Source: JAUVXJ01 sp034411995 (GTDB lineage Bacteria; Chloroflexota; Anaerolineae; UBA7937; B3-Chlor). Taken from it: 64,000 nt of DNA. The notes below the pieces were generated by a model, which was not told where the DNA came from, searched no databases, and worked only from the letters and a program-made list of their open reading frames with translations. This document shows positions 24,354-32,856 of this stretch, one piece after another (the stretch's first letter is position 1; each line of letters begins with the position of its first letter). The position numbers and the translations under genes were made by a program. Location of the stretch: contig DAOUME010000026.1 in NCBI GenBank assembly GCA_034411995.1, positions 930,001-994,000 of the forward strand, written 5' to 3'.

Positions 24354-25658
24354 TCAGTTGGCGCTTGCGGTCGGCTTCGGTCGAGGTAGAATGGGGGTGG
24401 CTGTAGTGCTTGCCATCGGCTTGGCCGTCTGGGTTGCTGCCGGCGGAACGACGGTCAGTGTATCGTCCGCTATGCCCGGCAACGCCTGAGCGGGAAACGG
24501 CGGAAAATAGAAGATGAGTTCCCGAGCCTCAGGCAGCAAGTCAAAGAAGTCTACATGTCCGGTGACTCGCTCCCCGCGGAAAAGCAGCACGTGCTGAAGC
24601 TGATATGAGGATGATCCCCGGCTGGGTTCATACACGTTGCCGGCGTCATCCTTCACTTGGATGTTCTCCATCAGGTACTCCACACTGTCCAATTGCTGGC
24701 TGAGGTTGCTGATCGTGAGATAGATCCTGAACTGACCGTCGCCCTCTAGCGTGATATTCTCCAGGGTCAGCTCCACTTCCGGATTCTGCTTGTCACGTTC
24801 AGCCAAGTCCAGTTGGATGATGCCAGGGCGCCACGCGCGTGCTGGTGTCAAGCCGGCCTCCGCAGTGCTAGTGGCACGTGCCTGCGTACTGGTCGGGGTC
24901 ACCGAAGGAGCGACTTCGCCCCCATCCGCGCGTTCCGGGCTGATCAGCGGCGTGGCAACCGAGATCGCGACTATTATCGCCAGCACCTCTAGTATGACCT
25001 GCCACCAACCTGGATCCAGCCACCACGGCTTTGGAGGAGCACTAAGTCCTTTGAGTCTCCGTACCTCGTCAGAATCCGACTCCTGCAATGCCCTTATCAA
25101 CTCCTGACCCAGCTCCCGGCTCGGACTCACAGCCTCGATGAAGTCTCGAGCGACTGAATCCTTCTGGTTCTCACTCAGCTGCTTGAATCGCCGATTCAGG
25201 ACGCTGATGCCTTCGTAGTACCGGTACAGCCTGTCCACCATCTCTGTAGGCAATCCCAACAGTACAGGATGATCCCGGAACCGATCCCACGTCTCCCTGG
25301 CGAGCGGCTGCTCCAAGCCCCAGCTCCGACGCCCCAGGTGCCAGGCCTCCATCACCAAGACGGATCTTCCGTCCGACGTGGTAGCCTCCAACCGCTCTTG
25401 ATTGCCCTGTAGCTCCCTGGCAAGCAGGAACGTCACGTTGGCCCTTTCCTGCCTACCGGCACGCATGTCTCTAAGGCTGTAGCCCGTGAATTGAGATAGC
25501 GCCGCGGCGAAAACAACGAGGCCGACCACTGCGCCTAGTAGCCCTCTGGCCCACAGCGCCCATCCAGGGGGGGGTAGAAGACCGACAACGACCACCGCGC
25601 TAAGCCCAAGAACAACCGCGACAACCGCTATGATGAACACTTTCTCATATGTCCTCAT
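24354..25658 (-). CDS. Membrane protein with C-terminal beta domain, unknown function
   Basis: GGAG seven bases before the ATG at 25658 sets the start, giving 434 residues. Two hydrophobic segments lie at residues 6-28 and 35-53, then a helical charged region of about 160 residues, a third membrane segment (residues 222-240), a Thr/Ser-rich linker and a beta domain beginning GIIQLDLAERDKQNPEVELT. The product ends in a Pro/Thr-rich tail. The layout suggests an inner domain linked across the membrane to an outer domain that looks like an immunoglobulin-like or DUF4352-like fold. I do not recognise the family. Confidence 0.6.
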   Translation of the reverse strand: MRTYEKVFIIAVVAVVLGLSAVVVVGLLPPPGWALWARGLLGAVVGLVVFAAALSQFTGYSLRDMRAGRQERANVTFLLARELQGNQERLEATTSDGRSVLVMEAWHLGRRSWGLEQPLARETWDRFRDHPVLLGLPTEMVDRLYRYYEGISVLNRRFKQLSENQKDSVARDFIEAVSPSRELGQELIRALQESDSDEVRRLKGLSAPPKPWWLDPGWWQVILEVLAIIVAISVATPLISPERADGGEVAPSVTPTSTQARATSTAEAGLTPARAWRPGIIQLDLAERDKQNPEVELTLENITLEGDGQFRIYLTISNLSQQLDSVEYLMENIQVKDDAGNVYEPSRGSSSYQLQHVLLFRGERVTGHVDFFDLLPEARELIFYFPPFPAQALPGIADDTLTVVPPAATQTAKPMASTTATPILPRPKPTASAN

Positions 25659-26088
25659 GGTTGCTCTCCTGCCCCGGCATGTGTGCAATCGCCATCACCG
25701 CGGTGCACCCTGGTAGCCCTCCCGTGTTGTCAGACAGTACGAGTCCACCTGTGTGCCATTTCAAACAAGATTGTAGCTCGTATGATTCGCCAACGCAAGA
25801 TTACGGCGATTGACATGCCACAGGCGGTGTGCAGGACCATACAACTTCTCGGGGGGCGCCAAGACCCGAACGGAGATAGATCACTTGGCAACATGACAGG
25901 CTCATCAGCGACACGTCCGGAGCAAGCGACTGTGTTCCTGTGCAGCCACAGCTTGCGGTCGCTGACCGGTCGTCCCAGAGTAGCTGGATAGCGTGAGAAA
26001 GGGAGTTCGCTCAGGTGCTTTAGGGCCTGCTCGTGGACCCCGGTCGGCGCCAATTCCATGTTGCCGTAAACCCGCACCTCGTCGAGCC
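25659..26088. other. Intergenic stretch before the transpeptidase fragment
   Basis: No supported gene is seen in these 430 bases; only shadow frames occur. It may be decayed sequence, since a truncated gene copy follows immediately. Confidence 0.4.
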
Positions 26089-26256
26089 CTAGTACTGTAT
26101 ATCCACCGGCGTGCCCACCTCCGCCCAGTTGTAGAGCGTCGCGGCGTTCTCCGTGCTGAAGATCACGCAGCCGTAGGACACCGGCTGACCCAGGTACCCC
26201 TCCCACAGAATGCGCCCATCAGCCACGATGGGCAGGGCGTGGATGCCGTTCTGAGG
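26089..26256 (-). pseudogene. Fragment of L,D-transpeptidase C-terminus
   Basis: The last 54 or so codons of the intact LysM/YkuD gene at 28115-29125 recur here, from QNGIHALPI through QPVSYGCV to the end GTPVDIQY and the same stop. Similarity stops sharply near 26256, upstream of which the sequence is unrelated. Only the catalytic Cys end of the domain remains, so the fragment cannot be active. Confidence 0.8.
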
Positions 26257-26305
26257 TCGAAAACGATGTGCTCGTTGGCCCGCCTGCCCTATGCTCTGGG
26301 AAACC

Positions 26306-26812
26306 TCAAACACCGTGAACCTGCCGAGTCCTCCGAATATCATCCACGTGTCCAGGCACGTGCTCGGCCTGCATCCTCACCACCCAGGCCACCTGGACTT
26401 CCTCTTCCTCCCCATCCGACCATCTGACAAGTAGGCTTCGCTCCCAAACTTCGGGCCTATACTCCAACAACTGCACAATATGACCTCGATTGGCACGGAA
26501 TAGCGCCAGCGACGGACCTACCTCTCGACTCGCATAGGCCCAGCTCTTCACCCACTCGTCTTGTGGCCTCGCCCAATACCACTGCAGATCAAACTCGACT
26601 CCTGGGTTGCCGATAGCCCTCTTGATGAATACCTTCCAGATGTCATCCCCATCAGCCACGTGATGCACAATCTGTCGGATGGTCCAAGTGCCGTCGCTCT
26701 CAGCGATATCCAGTTGCCCCTCGGACAACCCGGCAATGGCAGCCTCCAACTGATTTGGCCCATCGGCATATCTCGCCGTAATGGCTTCCCGATCGCTCAG
26801 TTGTTCATCCAC
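26306..26812 (-). CDS. DinB-like metal-binding protein
   Basis: The 168-residue protein fits the DinB/YfiT four-helix bundle. It has a first helix with LSEGQLDIAESDGTWTIRQIVHHVADGDD, giving one conserved His, and a C-terminal HVPGHVDDI with the paired His residues that bind metal. Members include thiol-dependent transferases and uncharacterised stress proteins. The C-terminal residues after HVDDI (RRTRQVHGV) look unusual and the gene ends 50 bases from the transpeptidase fragment, so its 3' end may have been altered. GGGGGAG is the ribosome site. Confidence 0.75.
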   Translation of the reverse strand: MDEQLSDREAITARYADGPNQLEAAIAGLSEGQLDIAESDGTWTIRQIVHHVADGDDIWKVFIKRAIGNPGVEFDLQWYWARPQDEWVKSWAYASREVGPSLALFRANRGHIVQLLEYRPEVWERSLLVRWSDGEEEEVQVAWVVRMQAEHVPGHVDDIRRTRQVHGV

Positions 26813-26996
26813 AGCTCACTCCCCCTATTGCACTGTAGCTGGCCGGACGACGACCCGCGCATCACCCGCCGCCGGGTGAAACGAAGAGCCCTTCCATCGA
26901 AGCCGCGCCACCCAGCCGAGGCCGGCAAAAATCGAATTCTCGATGAGGCGGACGGCTGCCTGCGCTCGTTGGGCGGCTCCGCCTGCATCCACGCCA

Positions 26997-27053
26997 TCAA
27001 GCGTCCTGAAGAAGCCGGATGATGTTGCCGTCGGCGTCTTCGACGGTTGCCAT
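26997..27053 (-). pseudogene. Remnant of VOC/glyoxalase-like C-terminus
   Basis: On the minus strand the stretch reads MATVEDADGNIIRLLQDA and stop, matching the conserved final strand of VOC-family proteins (usually D-P-D-G-N then a strand ending in L-x-Q). No VOC domain precedes it, so it seems to be the tail of a lost gene. Confidence 0.4.
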
Positions 27054-27089
27054 CGACCTCCCTCCACCGATCCTTCTGTCTGTGCAAGA

Positions 27090-27665
27090 CTAGACCCTTA
27101 GCGAGCCACGGAACCCCCTGGCGGCATAGTAGGAGGGCGCACTGTTGTGATACACGAAGACGTGGTCGTAGCGGCGATCACAAAAGAGGGCGCCTCCCAG
27201 TTTTCTGATCTCAGAAGGTGTTTTCACCCAGCTCGACGTCTTGAGATCGAAACTCTCGAGTTTCTGCAACTCCCGGTATTGTTCTTCCGTTAGAAGCTCA
27301 ATGCCCATGGCAGTTGCCATATCAAGGGCACTGTTTTCTGGTTTATGCTCTTTCCGTGACTCCAGCGCTTCACGGTCGTAGCAGAGATTTCTACGGCTTT
27401 CAGGACTTTCCGCCGAACAATCATAGAAGACGTATTCGCCCGTCTTTTCATCATCACCAACAACGTCCGGTTCACCGCCAGTTCTTTCCATTTCATGGAG
27501 TGACCACAGTTTTTCAGGATTAGCTTCCAGTCTCGCCTGCACTTTGGCCCACTCGAGACCTTCATGGCGGCTCATGTTCTTTTCAAAACGGGCCTGCAAT
27601 GCTCTGAGTAGCGCTTCACGTTGTTCCGGCGACAACTCCTCTCTACTGCTATTGATGTCGTTCAT
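27090..27665 (-). CDS. DUF4256 family protein
   Basis: The 191-residue protein matches the DUF4256 pattern through its full length: GLEWAKVQARLEANPEKLWS, TGGEPDVVGDDEKTGEY, the DCSAESPESRRNLCYDREAL block, LLTEEQYRELQ and a conserved ending RYDHVFVYHNSAPSYYAARG. The function of the family is not known. A GGGGG-containing site lies nine bases before the ATG at 27665; an in-frame ATG at 27683 is possible. The gene is visibly richer in A and T than its neighbours, which suggests recent transfer. Confidence 0.85.
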   Translation of the reverse strand: MNDINSSREELSPEQREALLRALQARFEKNMSRHEGLEWAKVQARLEANPEKLWSLHEMERTGGEPDVVGDDEKTGEYVFYDCSAESPESRRNLCYDREALESRKEHKPENSALDMATAMGIELLTEEQYRELQKLESFDLKTSSWVKTPSEIRKLGGALFCDRRYDHVFVYHNSAPSYYAARGFRGSLRV

Positions 27666-27782
27666 ACTTTTGTACCCCCTCATGGTGATTGATTGGTGTT
27701 GAGGTCGCGTGCCGCCCAACTATGGAGCAGGCCGGACTATCTCGGCCTCTCTACCTCAGTCCTTACCCTATAGAAACTCAGT

Positions 27783-28030
27783 ACAGCATGACCACGGGGT
27801 TGACCTATGCCTAAGTTTGGCTAGAGTACCCGAGGCGCTGGTGGGCAATCTGGTTGCCCTGGCGGCCCGGCGATGACGCTATTGTGCACCCGAAACCCTC
27901 TTTGGCCACACGGAGGAGTCAACCCATGGAAGGGCACCGCCCCAAGAAGCTCTCGGATCCAGTGTGCACCTGTCCTCAGTAGGCCCGGGGACTGCCGCCC
28001 GCCTCCCACACTGTTCCCAGCGCGCCGAGC
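27783..28030. repeat. Dispersed intergenic repeat, copy C (degenerate)
   Basis: This part of the 449-base gap between DUF4256 and the LysM gene aligns with copies at 32003-32420 and 34018-34430. It shares the blocks GGTGGGCAATCTGGTTG, the tract ending gacgctattgtgcacccg, and later CTGCCGCCCGCCTC. It is more diverged and shorter than the other two. The remainder of the gap (27666-27782 and 28031-28114) shows nothing clear. Confidence 0.55.
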
Positions 28031-28114
28031 ATGAAGATGAGAGAAGAGATGATCGAGGAGGACTACGGTCCTTCGGGGCGCCGGCATCGTCCTCAGCGCC
28101 GCCCGATTCTGGCT

Positions 28115-29125
28115 CTAGTACTGGATATCGACGGGGGTGCCCACGTCCGCCCAGTTGTACAGCGTGGCGGCGTTCTCCGTGCTGAGGATCACACACCCGT
28201 AGGACACCGGCTGACCCAGGTAGCCATCCCACAGGATGCGCCCGTCAGCCATGATGGGCAGGGCATGGATGCCGTTCTGGAGGCTCCCCGCCCAGTAGAT
28301 CCCCAGCCAGTAGGGCATTTGGAGTCCCCACGTGTACGCATAGGCGTTAGGGACCTTGTTCAGCACCTGGAAATGGCCCGGGATGGTCGCCGCCCCGGGC
28401 ATCCCGGTGGAGGTCACCCAGGAGTAGAGTAGCGCGCCATCCTGGTAGACGTACATGTGCTGCTCCGAGAGGTCGATGACGATGCGCTTATTGCTCCCGC
28501 TGGCCTGAGGCGCCGGGGAGGGAGCGGGCGAGCTACCCCCGGGGATGACCAGCCGCTGCCCCACGTAGATGAAGTTGGCGTTGGCCAGGTGGTTCGCTTC
28601 AACGATAGCCCAGGCCGTGACACCGTTGCGCACGGCGATGGAGCTCACCGTGTCGCCCGCCTGCACGGTGTAGTAGCCGGTGGTGCTGGCAGGGGTAGAC
28701 GGCGCTGTTGCGCTGCCGCCGCCGGGGATCAGCAGGCGCTGCCCCACGTAGATGAAGTTGGCGCTGGCCAGGCCGTTGGCCTGCACCAGGGCCTGGGTGG
28801 TGGTGCCGTAACGAGAGGCGATGGCGGTCAGCGTATCGCCCCGGTTGACCACGTAGTAGGTGTTGCCCTGCGCCGGCGCCGAGCTACCCCCTGGAATGGT
28901 CAACCGCTGCCCCACGTAGAGCAGATTCATGTTCACCAGGTTGTTGGCGCTGGCGATGGCCTCGGGCGTGGTGCCGTACCGGTTGGCGATGGCGGTGAGA
29001 TGCTCCCCGGCCTGCACCACGTGGATGGTGCCCTGCCGCTCCGGTGAGGCGAAAGCCGGGAGCGCCAGCGCCAAGGTCAGCACCGTAGCCACCAGCGGCA
29101 CGAGAACAATTGGCCGCCTACTCAT
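28115..29125 (-). CDS. LysM-repeat L,D-transpeptidase (YkuD)
   Basis: Starting at 29125 the 336-residue protein has a signal peptide ending near LPAFA. Three LysM modules follow (IHVVQAGEHLTAIANRYGT, YYVVNRGDTLTAIASRYGT, YYTVQAGDTVSSIAVRNGV), each ending YVGQRL-x-IPGG and separated by Ser/Pro linkers. A C-terminal YkuD domain completes the protein. The catalytic region is IHALPIMADGR with the nucleophile in PVSYGCVILS; Tyr replaces the usual His before Gly-Cys. It would be exported, bind peptidoglycan and crosslink stem peptides or attach proteins. The same C-terminus is duplicated as a fragment at 26089-26256. Confidence 0.93.
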   Translation of the reverse strand: MSRRPIVLVPLVATVLTLALALPAFASPERQGTIHVVQAGEHLTAIANRYGTTPEAIASANNLVNMNLLYVGQRLTIPGGSSAPAQGNTYYVVNRGDTLTAIASRYGTTTQALVQANGLASANFIYVGQRLLIPGGGSATAPSTPASTTGYYTVQAGDTVSSIAVRNGVTAWAIVEANHLANANFIYVGQRLVIPGGSSPAPSPAPQASGSNKRIVIDLSEQHMYVYQDGALLYSWVTSTGMPGAATIPGHFQVLNKVPNAYAYTWGLQMPYWLGIYWAGSLQNGIHALPIMADGRILWDGYLGQPVSYGCVILSTENAATLYNWADVGTPVDIQY

Positions 29126-29427
29126 GCTCACTTCGCTACTCGCACCCCCCATCATATCTGCATTTGCAGGTACTGTATGACACGGCCGCCAAGACGGATC
29201 GTGCCATTCATTCCAACCGCGGTGCCGAAAGCGACATGGCACAGGCTCTCAACCTGAACAGTGCATCCCAGACTGTCGAGTGTCGCGATCTCTTCCCCCA
29301 GACCGCGAGCTATCCTCCCTATGAGGGCGCACGGTACAGTAGCCTCGAACTGCGAAGGCCTATCAAGTCCTCACCAACACAAATCGTGAGACTGCCCGGG
29401 CGTACCTCAGCAACCACATGGGCGCCA
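29126..29427. other. Intergenic stretch upstream of LysM gene
   Basis: The 302 bases have no supported gene. The LysM gene promoter presumably lies here on the minus strand, but no strong pair of hexamers was found. Confidence 0.35.
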
Positions 29428-29841
29428 TCACAGCCCAATTGCAGCAGAGAGTACATTCGATAATACCCCTATGATGACGCCGGGTACCCACGTGTCCTTT
29501 AGAGAATCGAGTATACTCTGGATCTCCGACTTGTCGCAGCTTGAAGAACGAAGCTCCACTGCAATTGCGTCAAGCGAATTGACTAGCGCAGTGACCTCTT
29601 CCCTCATTGCCTGCTCGGCCTGATCCTTGGAGACCCGAATCGCAGCCCCGTCCAGGGAGACCTCCTGACCGACAGTGGACGAGCCCGGCCCTCCACCTAT
29701 TGCCGTAATCTCGAGTCCGGTCCCTCCGTAAGAGGTTATGTTCTGGCCAACGACATTGACGCTCACGTAGAATTGATGAGGGTCCGATCTCAGTGAGTCG
29801 CTCATCGCCTGGACAACAGCCGCGGCTTCTTCCGGCCCCAC
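29428..29841 (-). CDS. Unrecognised small protein with C-terminal hydrophobic segment
   Basis: The start is GTG at 29841, chosen because AAGGAGG lies six bases upstream. The 137-residue protein has an N-terminal amphipathic helix, a glycine- and beta-rich part (VVGQNITSYGGTGLEITAIG), a helical acidic part and a hydrophobic end (WVPGVIIGVLSNVLSAAIGL) that could insert in a membrane. I do not recognise it. It stands alone between the LysM gene and the restriction-modification system and might be a small toxin or accessory protein. Confidence 0.5.
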   Translation of the reverse strand: MGPEEAAAVVQAMSDSLRSDPHQFYVSVNVVGQNITSYGGTGLEITAIGGGPGSSTVGQEVSLDGAAIRVSKDQAEQAMREEVTALVNSLDAIAVELRSSSCDKSEIQSILDSLKDTWVPGVIIGVLSNVLSAAIGL

Positions 29842-30002
29842 CTCTGCCTCCTTCCCGGAAACAAGTAACCACTAGCAGCTAACGGTCTCGACCGAGCGAC
29901 TCAAGCTCACCCCAGCGCGCCAACCGCACTCCCCTTGCCCCGAAGCCCATGCACCAGCGACTCGTCAGGCAACACCGATCTTCTACGACTGCAATGCACC
30001 CC

Positions 30003-30965
30003 CTAGTCGCGGACCCCGACCCGCGCCAGTAGCTGCTCACGGAACTCAGTCAACTGAGGGCCGCCTTCCGTGGCGATTTCGTCAAGCAGAAAGAAGCGAT
30101 CGGTGGTTGGCGACTCTTTTCTGGCCAGGGCCATGTCGAGGTGAGAAACGCCCAGAATGGTCCAGAATTCCACAAACCCCTCTTTGCTCGCCTTCTGATG
30201 ACTCTTCTCGGCCTCGCCTATCCTGTTATGGACGTTGGACACGTCCCGACCGCCCTTGATCTCGATAGCCACCAGGTTGCGCATGGCTCCCGACGGAAGG
30301 AGCTCGCGAATGCAGATGTCCGGATCGTTCGCGAACTGAACCAGTACGCTACGGCCCGCCGCATTGCGGACTTGAATATCGCGGTCCGAAGAGGAAAGGG
30401 TTGCCGGGGCGACTATCTCCTTGATGAGATGGAAGACCCGTCTGGTCGCCTCCGACCCTAGAAGATTGAGTTTGGCGCCTCTGAGCTGGGGACCGAGGGT
30501 GAGAAGGGTGAGCTCGTGAATGGAAGATGCGGTAAGTCTTCCCGTACCGGAGATGAGTTCTTCGGCACTCAGGCAAAGCGCATGGCAGACGGCCGCAAGG
30601 TCGGCGCTCTGCTTGATTGACATGGAGCCTTTCTCTTCCATGGACTTGAACGGCGCGAGACCGTAGTCGCGGGAGTAGAACTGCTTCTGGGAAAAGCCCA
30701 GCAGGAGCCTGTAGTAACCCAGGAGGCGGGGGTTGGCCTGGAGGAGACAGGGCACAGGAAAGACTACCTCCCCCCTCAGGCCCCACGACGCGACGGTTCG
30801 GAGCGCGTCCCTGGGCACCGTGGCCGCAAGCTCGTTGTCTAGTTGCTGAACGTCAAGCCGAGCCACTGTGGCGAGAAGCGCATCGAGCAGAAAGCGGTCC
30901 CGCACTTCCTGTAGACGCCTGAAGAACGCAACTTGCACGTCGGGCGAAGGTACCGTGATCGGCAT
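30003..30965 (-). CDS. Type II restriction endonuclease, XcyI-like
   Basis: From the ATG at 30965 the protein is 320 residues, near the size of XcyI-family enzymes that cut CCCGGG. It has the family start (VQVAFFRRLQEVRDRFL), the GLRGEVVFPVP and YYRLLLGFSQKQFY segments, and a PD-(D/E)xK-type site in VAIEIKGGRDVSN near residue 240. The ATG overlaps the methyltransferase stop by one base (TGATG), so translation is coupled and the methylase is made first. The recognition site is inferred from similarity recalled, not tested. Confidence 0.82.
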   Translation of the reverse strand: MPITVPSPDVQVAFFRRLQEVRDRFLLDALLATVARLDVQQLDNELAATVPRDALRTVASWGLRGEVVFPVPCLLQANPRLLGYYRLLLGFSQKQFYSRDYGLAPFKSMEEKGSMSIKQSADLAAVCHALCLSAEELISGTGRLTASSIHELTLLTLGPQLRGAKLNLLGSEATRRVFHLIKEIVAPATLSSSDRDIQVRNAAGRSVLVQFANDPDICIRELLPSGAMRNLVAIEIKGGRDVSNVHNRIGEAEKSHQKASKEGFVEFWTILGVSHLDMALARKESPTTDRFFLLDEIATEGGPQLTEFREQLLARVGVRD

Positions 30966-31840
30966 CACTGTTCTCGTGGAGGCGACATTCCAAACAGCGA
31001 ACGCTGGGTGGCCACGAGCCTGTCGAGCGCCAACTTCACGTACTCCGGGTTTGCTTCGATGCCGACGTACCTCCGGTTGAAGCGGTCGCAGACGACTCCG
31101 ACGGTGCCGGAGCCGAAGAAAGGGTCGAGCACCCAGTCGTGGGGGGCGGAGCCAGCGAGTATGCAGGGCTCGACAAGAGCGGGAGGAAATGTAGCAAAGT
31201 GGGCCCCGGGAAATGGCTCGGTCGGTATCGACCAAACGGTCCTTCGATTGCGCCCGTTCGCCTCGGCCACGGGGTCTGGATCGTAGAAATAGCGCTGGGA
31301 CTTCGAGAGCAGGAACACGTATTCGTGCGAACGGGTGGGCCGATCCTTCACCGACTCGGGCATGGCGTTAGGTTTTTCCCAGATGATGTCCGTCCGAAGG
31401 TACCATCCTGCGCGCTGCAGGGCGAATGCGAGGCGCCAGGGGATGCCTACCAGATCCTTGGACTTGAGACCTTTCGGCGTCCTCGGGCGATATGACATCG
31501 CTCTCACCGGGTTCTTCTTATCAGGCGCCCTATAGCCCCGATTTCCACTCGTGAAACTATCCCCAATATTGAGCCAGAACGTACCGTCTTCCCTGAGAAC
31601 TCGACGGACTTGCTCGAAGACGGCGACTAGCTTGTCCACGTACTCCTCAGGATCGTCCTCTGCGCCAATCTGGCCATCCATGCCGTAGTCACGGAGGCCC
31701 CAGTAGGGCGGTGACGTCATGGCGCACTGAAAGAAGTCATCCGGCAACTGCGCCAGAACCGTGGCGGCGTCGCCCTGGAAGACCATCGATTCTTTCGGGG
31801 AGAGCCGGAGATGGGGATCGGGTTCGCGGATGAACTTCAT
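30965..31840 (-). CDS. DNA methyltransferase (N4-cytosine type) of the restriction-modification system
   Basis: The start at 31840 follows GAGGGGG and gives 292 residues. Motif IV TSPPYWGLR lies at residues 42-50 and motif I DPFFGSGTVG in the C-terminal half, the beta-group order common in m4C methylases such as those paired with XcyI/XmaI enzymes. The target-recognition region would be the middle part around FTSGNRGYRAPDKKN. It protects the host DNA against the restriction enzyme encoded directly downstream. Confidence 0.9.
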   Translation of the reverse strand: MKFIREPDPHLRLSPKESMVFQGDAATVLAQLPDDFFQCAMTSPPYWGLRDYGMDGQIGAEDDPEEYVDKLVAVFEQVRRVLREDGTFWLNIGDSFTSGNRGYRAPDKKNPVRAMSYRPRTPKGLKSKDLVGIPWRLAFALQRAGWYLRTDIIWEKPNAMPESVKDRPTRSHEYVFLLSKSQRYFYDPDPVAEANGRNRRTVWSIPTEPFPGAHFATFPPALVEPCILAGSAPHDWVLDPFFGSGTVGVVCDRFNRRYVGIEANPEYVKLALDRLVATQRSLFGMSPPREQ

Positions 31841-32607
31841 GCAACCCCCTCGGACCAAGAGCACGACTGCCCGGCAAGTGCTGTGAAGTGCGTGTCGGCG
31901 GTTTGAAACGGCACGCACCTGAGGGCACCTCGCCACGATGCTGCCCGACTACTGACCGGACTGAACCATTTGACCCGTTCCAGGGTGTCCTGAGACCAAG
32001 TGTATCCAGTACAGCATTCCCGGGCCACTGATCTCTCTCGGATCTCGGTTCTGGCCCATCGAGTCTGGGCGGGCCATCTCGTCTGCAGTACAGGTGCGAC
32101 GACGTACCTATTATCTGCCTGCAGTTGCTTCTTGTCAAACGCATGAACCAAGCGCTGGGAGAGCCGCGCACAGGAGATGATTGATCAAAGCCGCGCCTGT
32201 CCCGAGCTTGCCGGAGGGACCCCCCGGCTCGGACATCATTCCCGTGGCCGCGAGCAGGCCCACATCGGCGCCACCAGGCACCACATCTGCCTTCCAGCCG
32301 CGCATGACCCGCGTGAGGAGCACCACCGCCGAGGAGCCACACCTAACCAACGAGTGGGCCTCTCTGCCCCGCCCCGAGCCGGCAGGCGCTCCGCCGCACC
32401 CATCCCGACCGTCGCCCGATCGGCGGTCAGCTCCAGCGAGCGAGGTCGACCCGCACTGCATCTGCCAGAAACACTGGCCACTCCTGGGTAGGCAAGCCGC
32501 TCTGCCCCAATGGTGAATCGCCGTTTTGTTGACGTCAGAGCGATCGCCCTCTTTGCTCCGCCACGCCCACAAGACCCCTCCCAAGACGACTCTTTTTCCA
32601 AGAACAT
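31841..32607. other. Long noncoding stretch upstream of methyltransferase
   Basis: This 767-base gap contains copy A of the dispersed repeat (32003-32420). The rest, including 32421-32607, has no ribosome-supported frame. Frames running through it in both directions are conserved with copy B only because the repeat units are alike. Confidence 0.5.
32003..32420. repeat. Dispersed intergenic repeat, copy A
   Basis: This copy aligns along its length with 34018-34430. Shared blocks include CAGGTGCGACGACGTACC against CAGGTCCGACGACGCCAC, the CGGACATCATTCCCG block, CATCTGCCTTCCA and GAGGAGCACCACCGCCGAGG. It is roughly 70 percent identical by eye. It lies upstream of the restriction-modification genes. 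Confidence 0.65.
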
Positions 32608-32856
32608 TCACTCCACTCTTATCCCGGCCTCAGCCAGGGCGTCGAGCATTCGTTGGCGGGTGAGGCCTGGTGTCTTGGTCTTCGCTGCATTGACCAGGTC
32701 CTCCTCCTGAACCACCTCCGAACCCCTTTCCCGGGCAAGGGTTTCGCTGCCTTCGATGATCGTCTTGAGCGCGCGCTGCCGCACGAAGGGAGGCATAGGT
32801 GAGATGGCATCCTTCACTCGCTGCCAGAGTTCTTCCTCCCAGGGCATGCTCTTCAT
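32608..32856 (-). CDS. PCP_red-like small protein
   Basis: The 82-residue protein resembles the C-terminal domain of light-independent protochlorophyllide reductase subunits (PCP_red): W-x-x-R at the start, MPPFVRQRALKTIIEGSETLARERG in the centre and a final helix with a conserved acidic end. Its first codons overlap the stop of the radical SAM gene by four bases (ATGA), so the two are translated together. The domain may help dock an Fe-S or tetrapyrrole partner. The function outside chlorophyll synthesis is unknown. Confidence 0.6.
   Translation of the reverse strand: MKSMPWEEELWQRVKDAISPMPPFVRQRALKTIIEGSETLARERGSEVVQEEDLVNAAKTKTPGLTRQRMLDALAEAGIRVE

Noticed and set aside
32135..32611. 158-codon minus-strand frame through repeat copy A, conserved in part with a frame in copy B
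   Set aside because: Both strands show equal conservation, which the repeat homology explains; there is no ribosome site or recognised domain. I list the DNA as a repeat instead.
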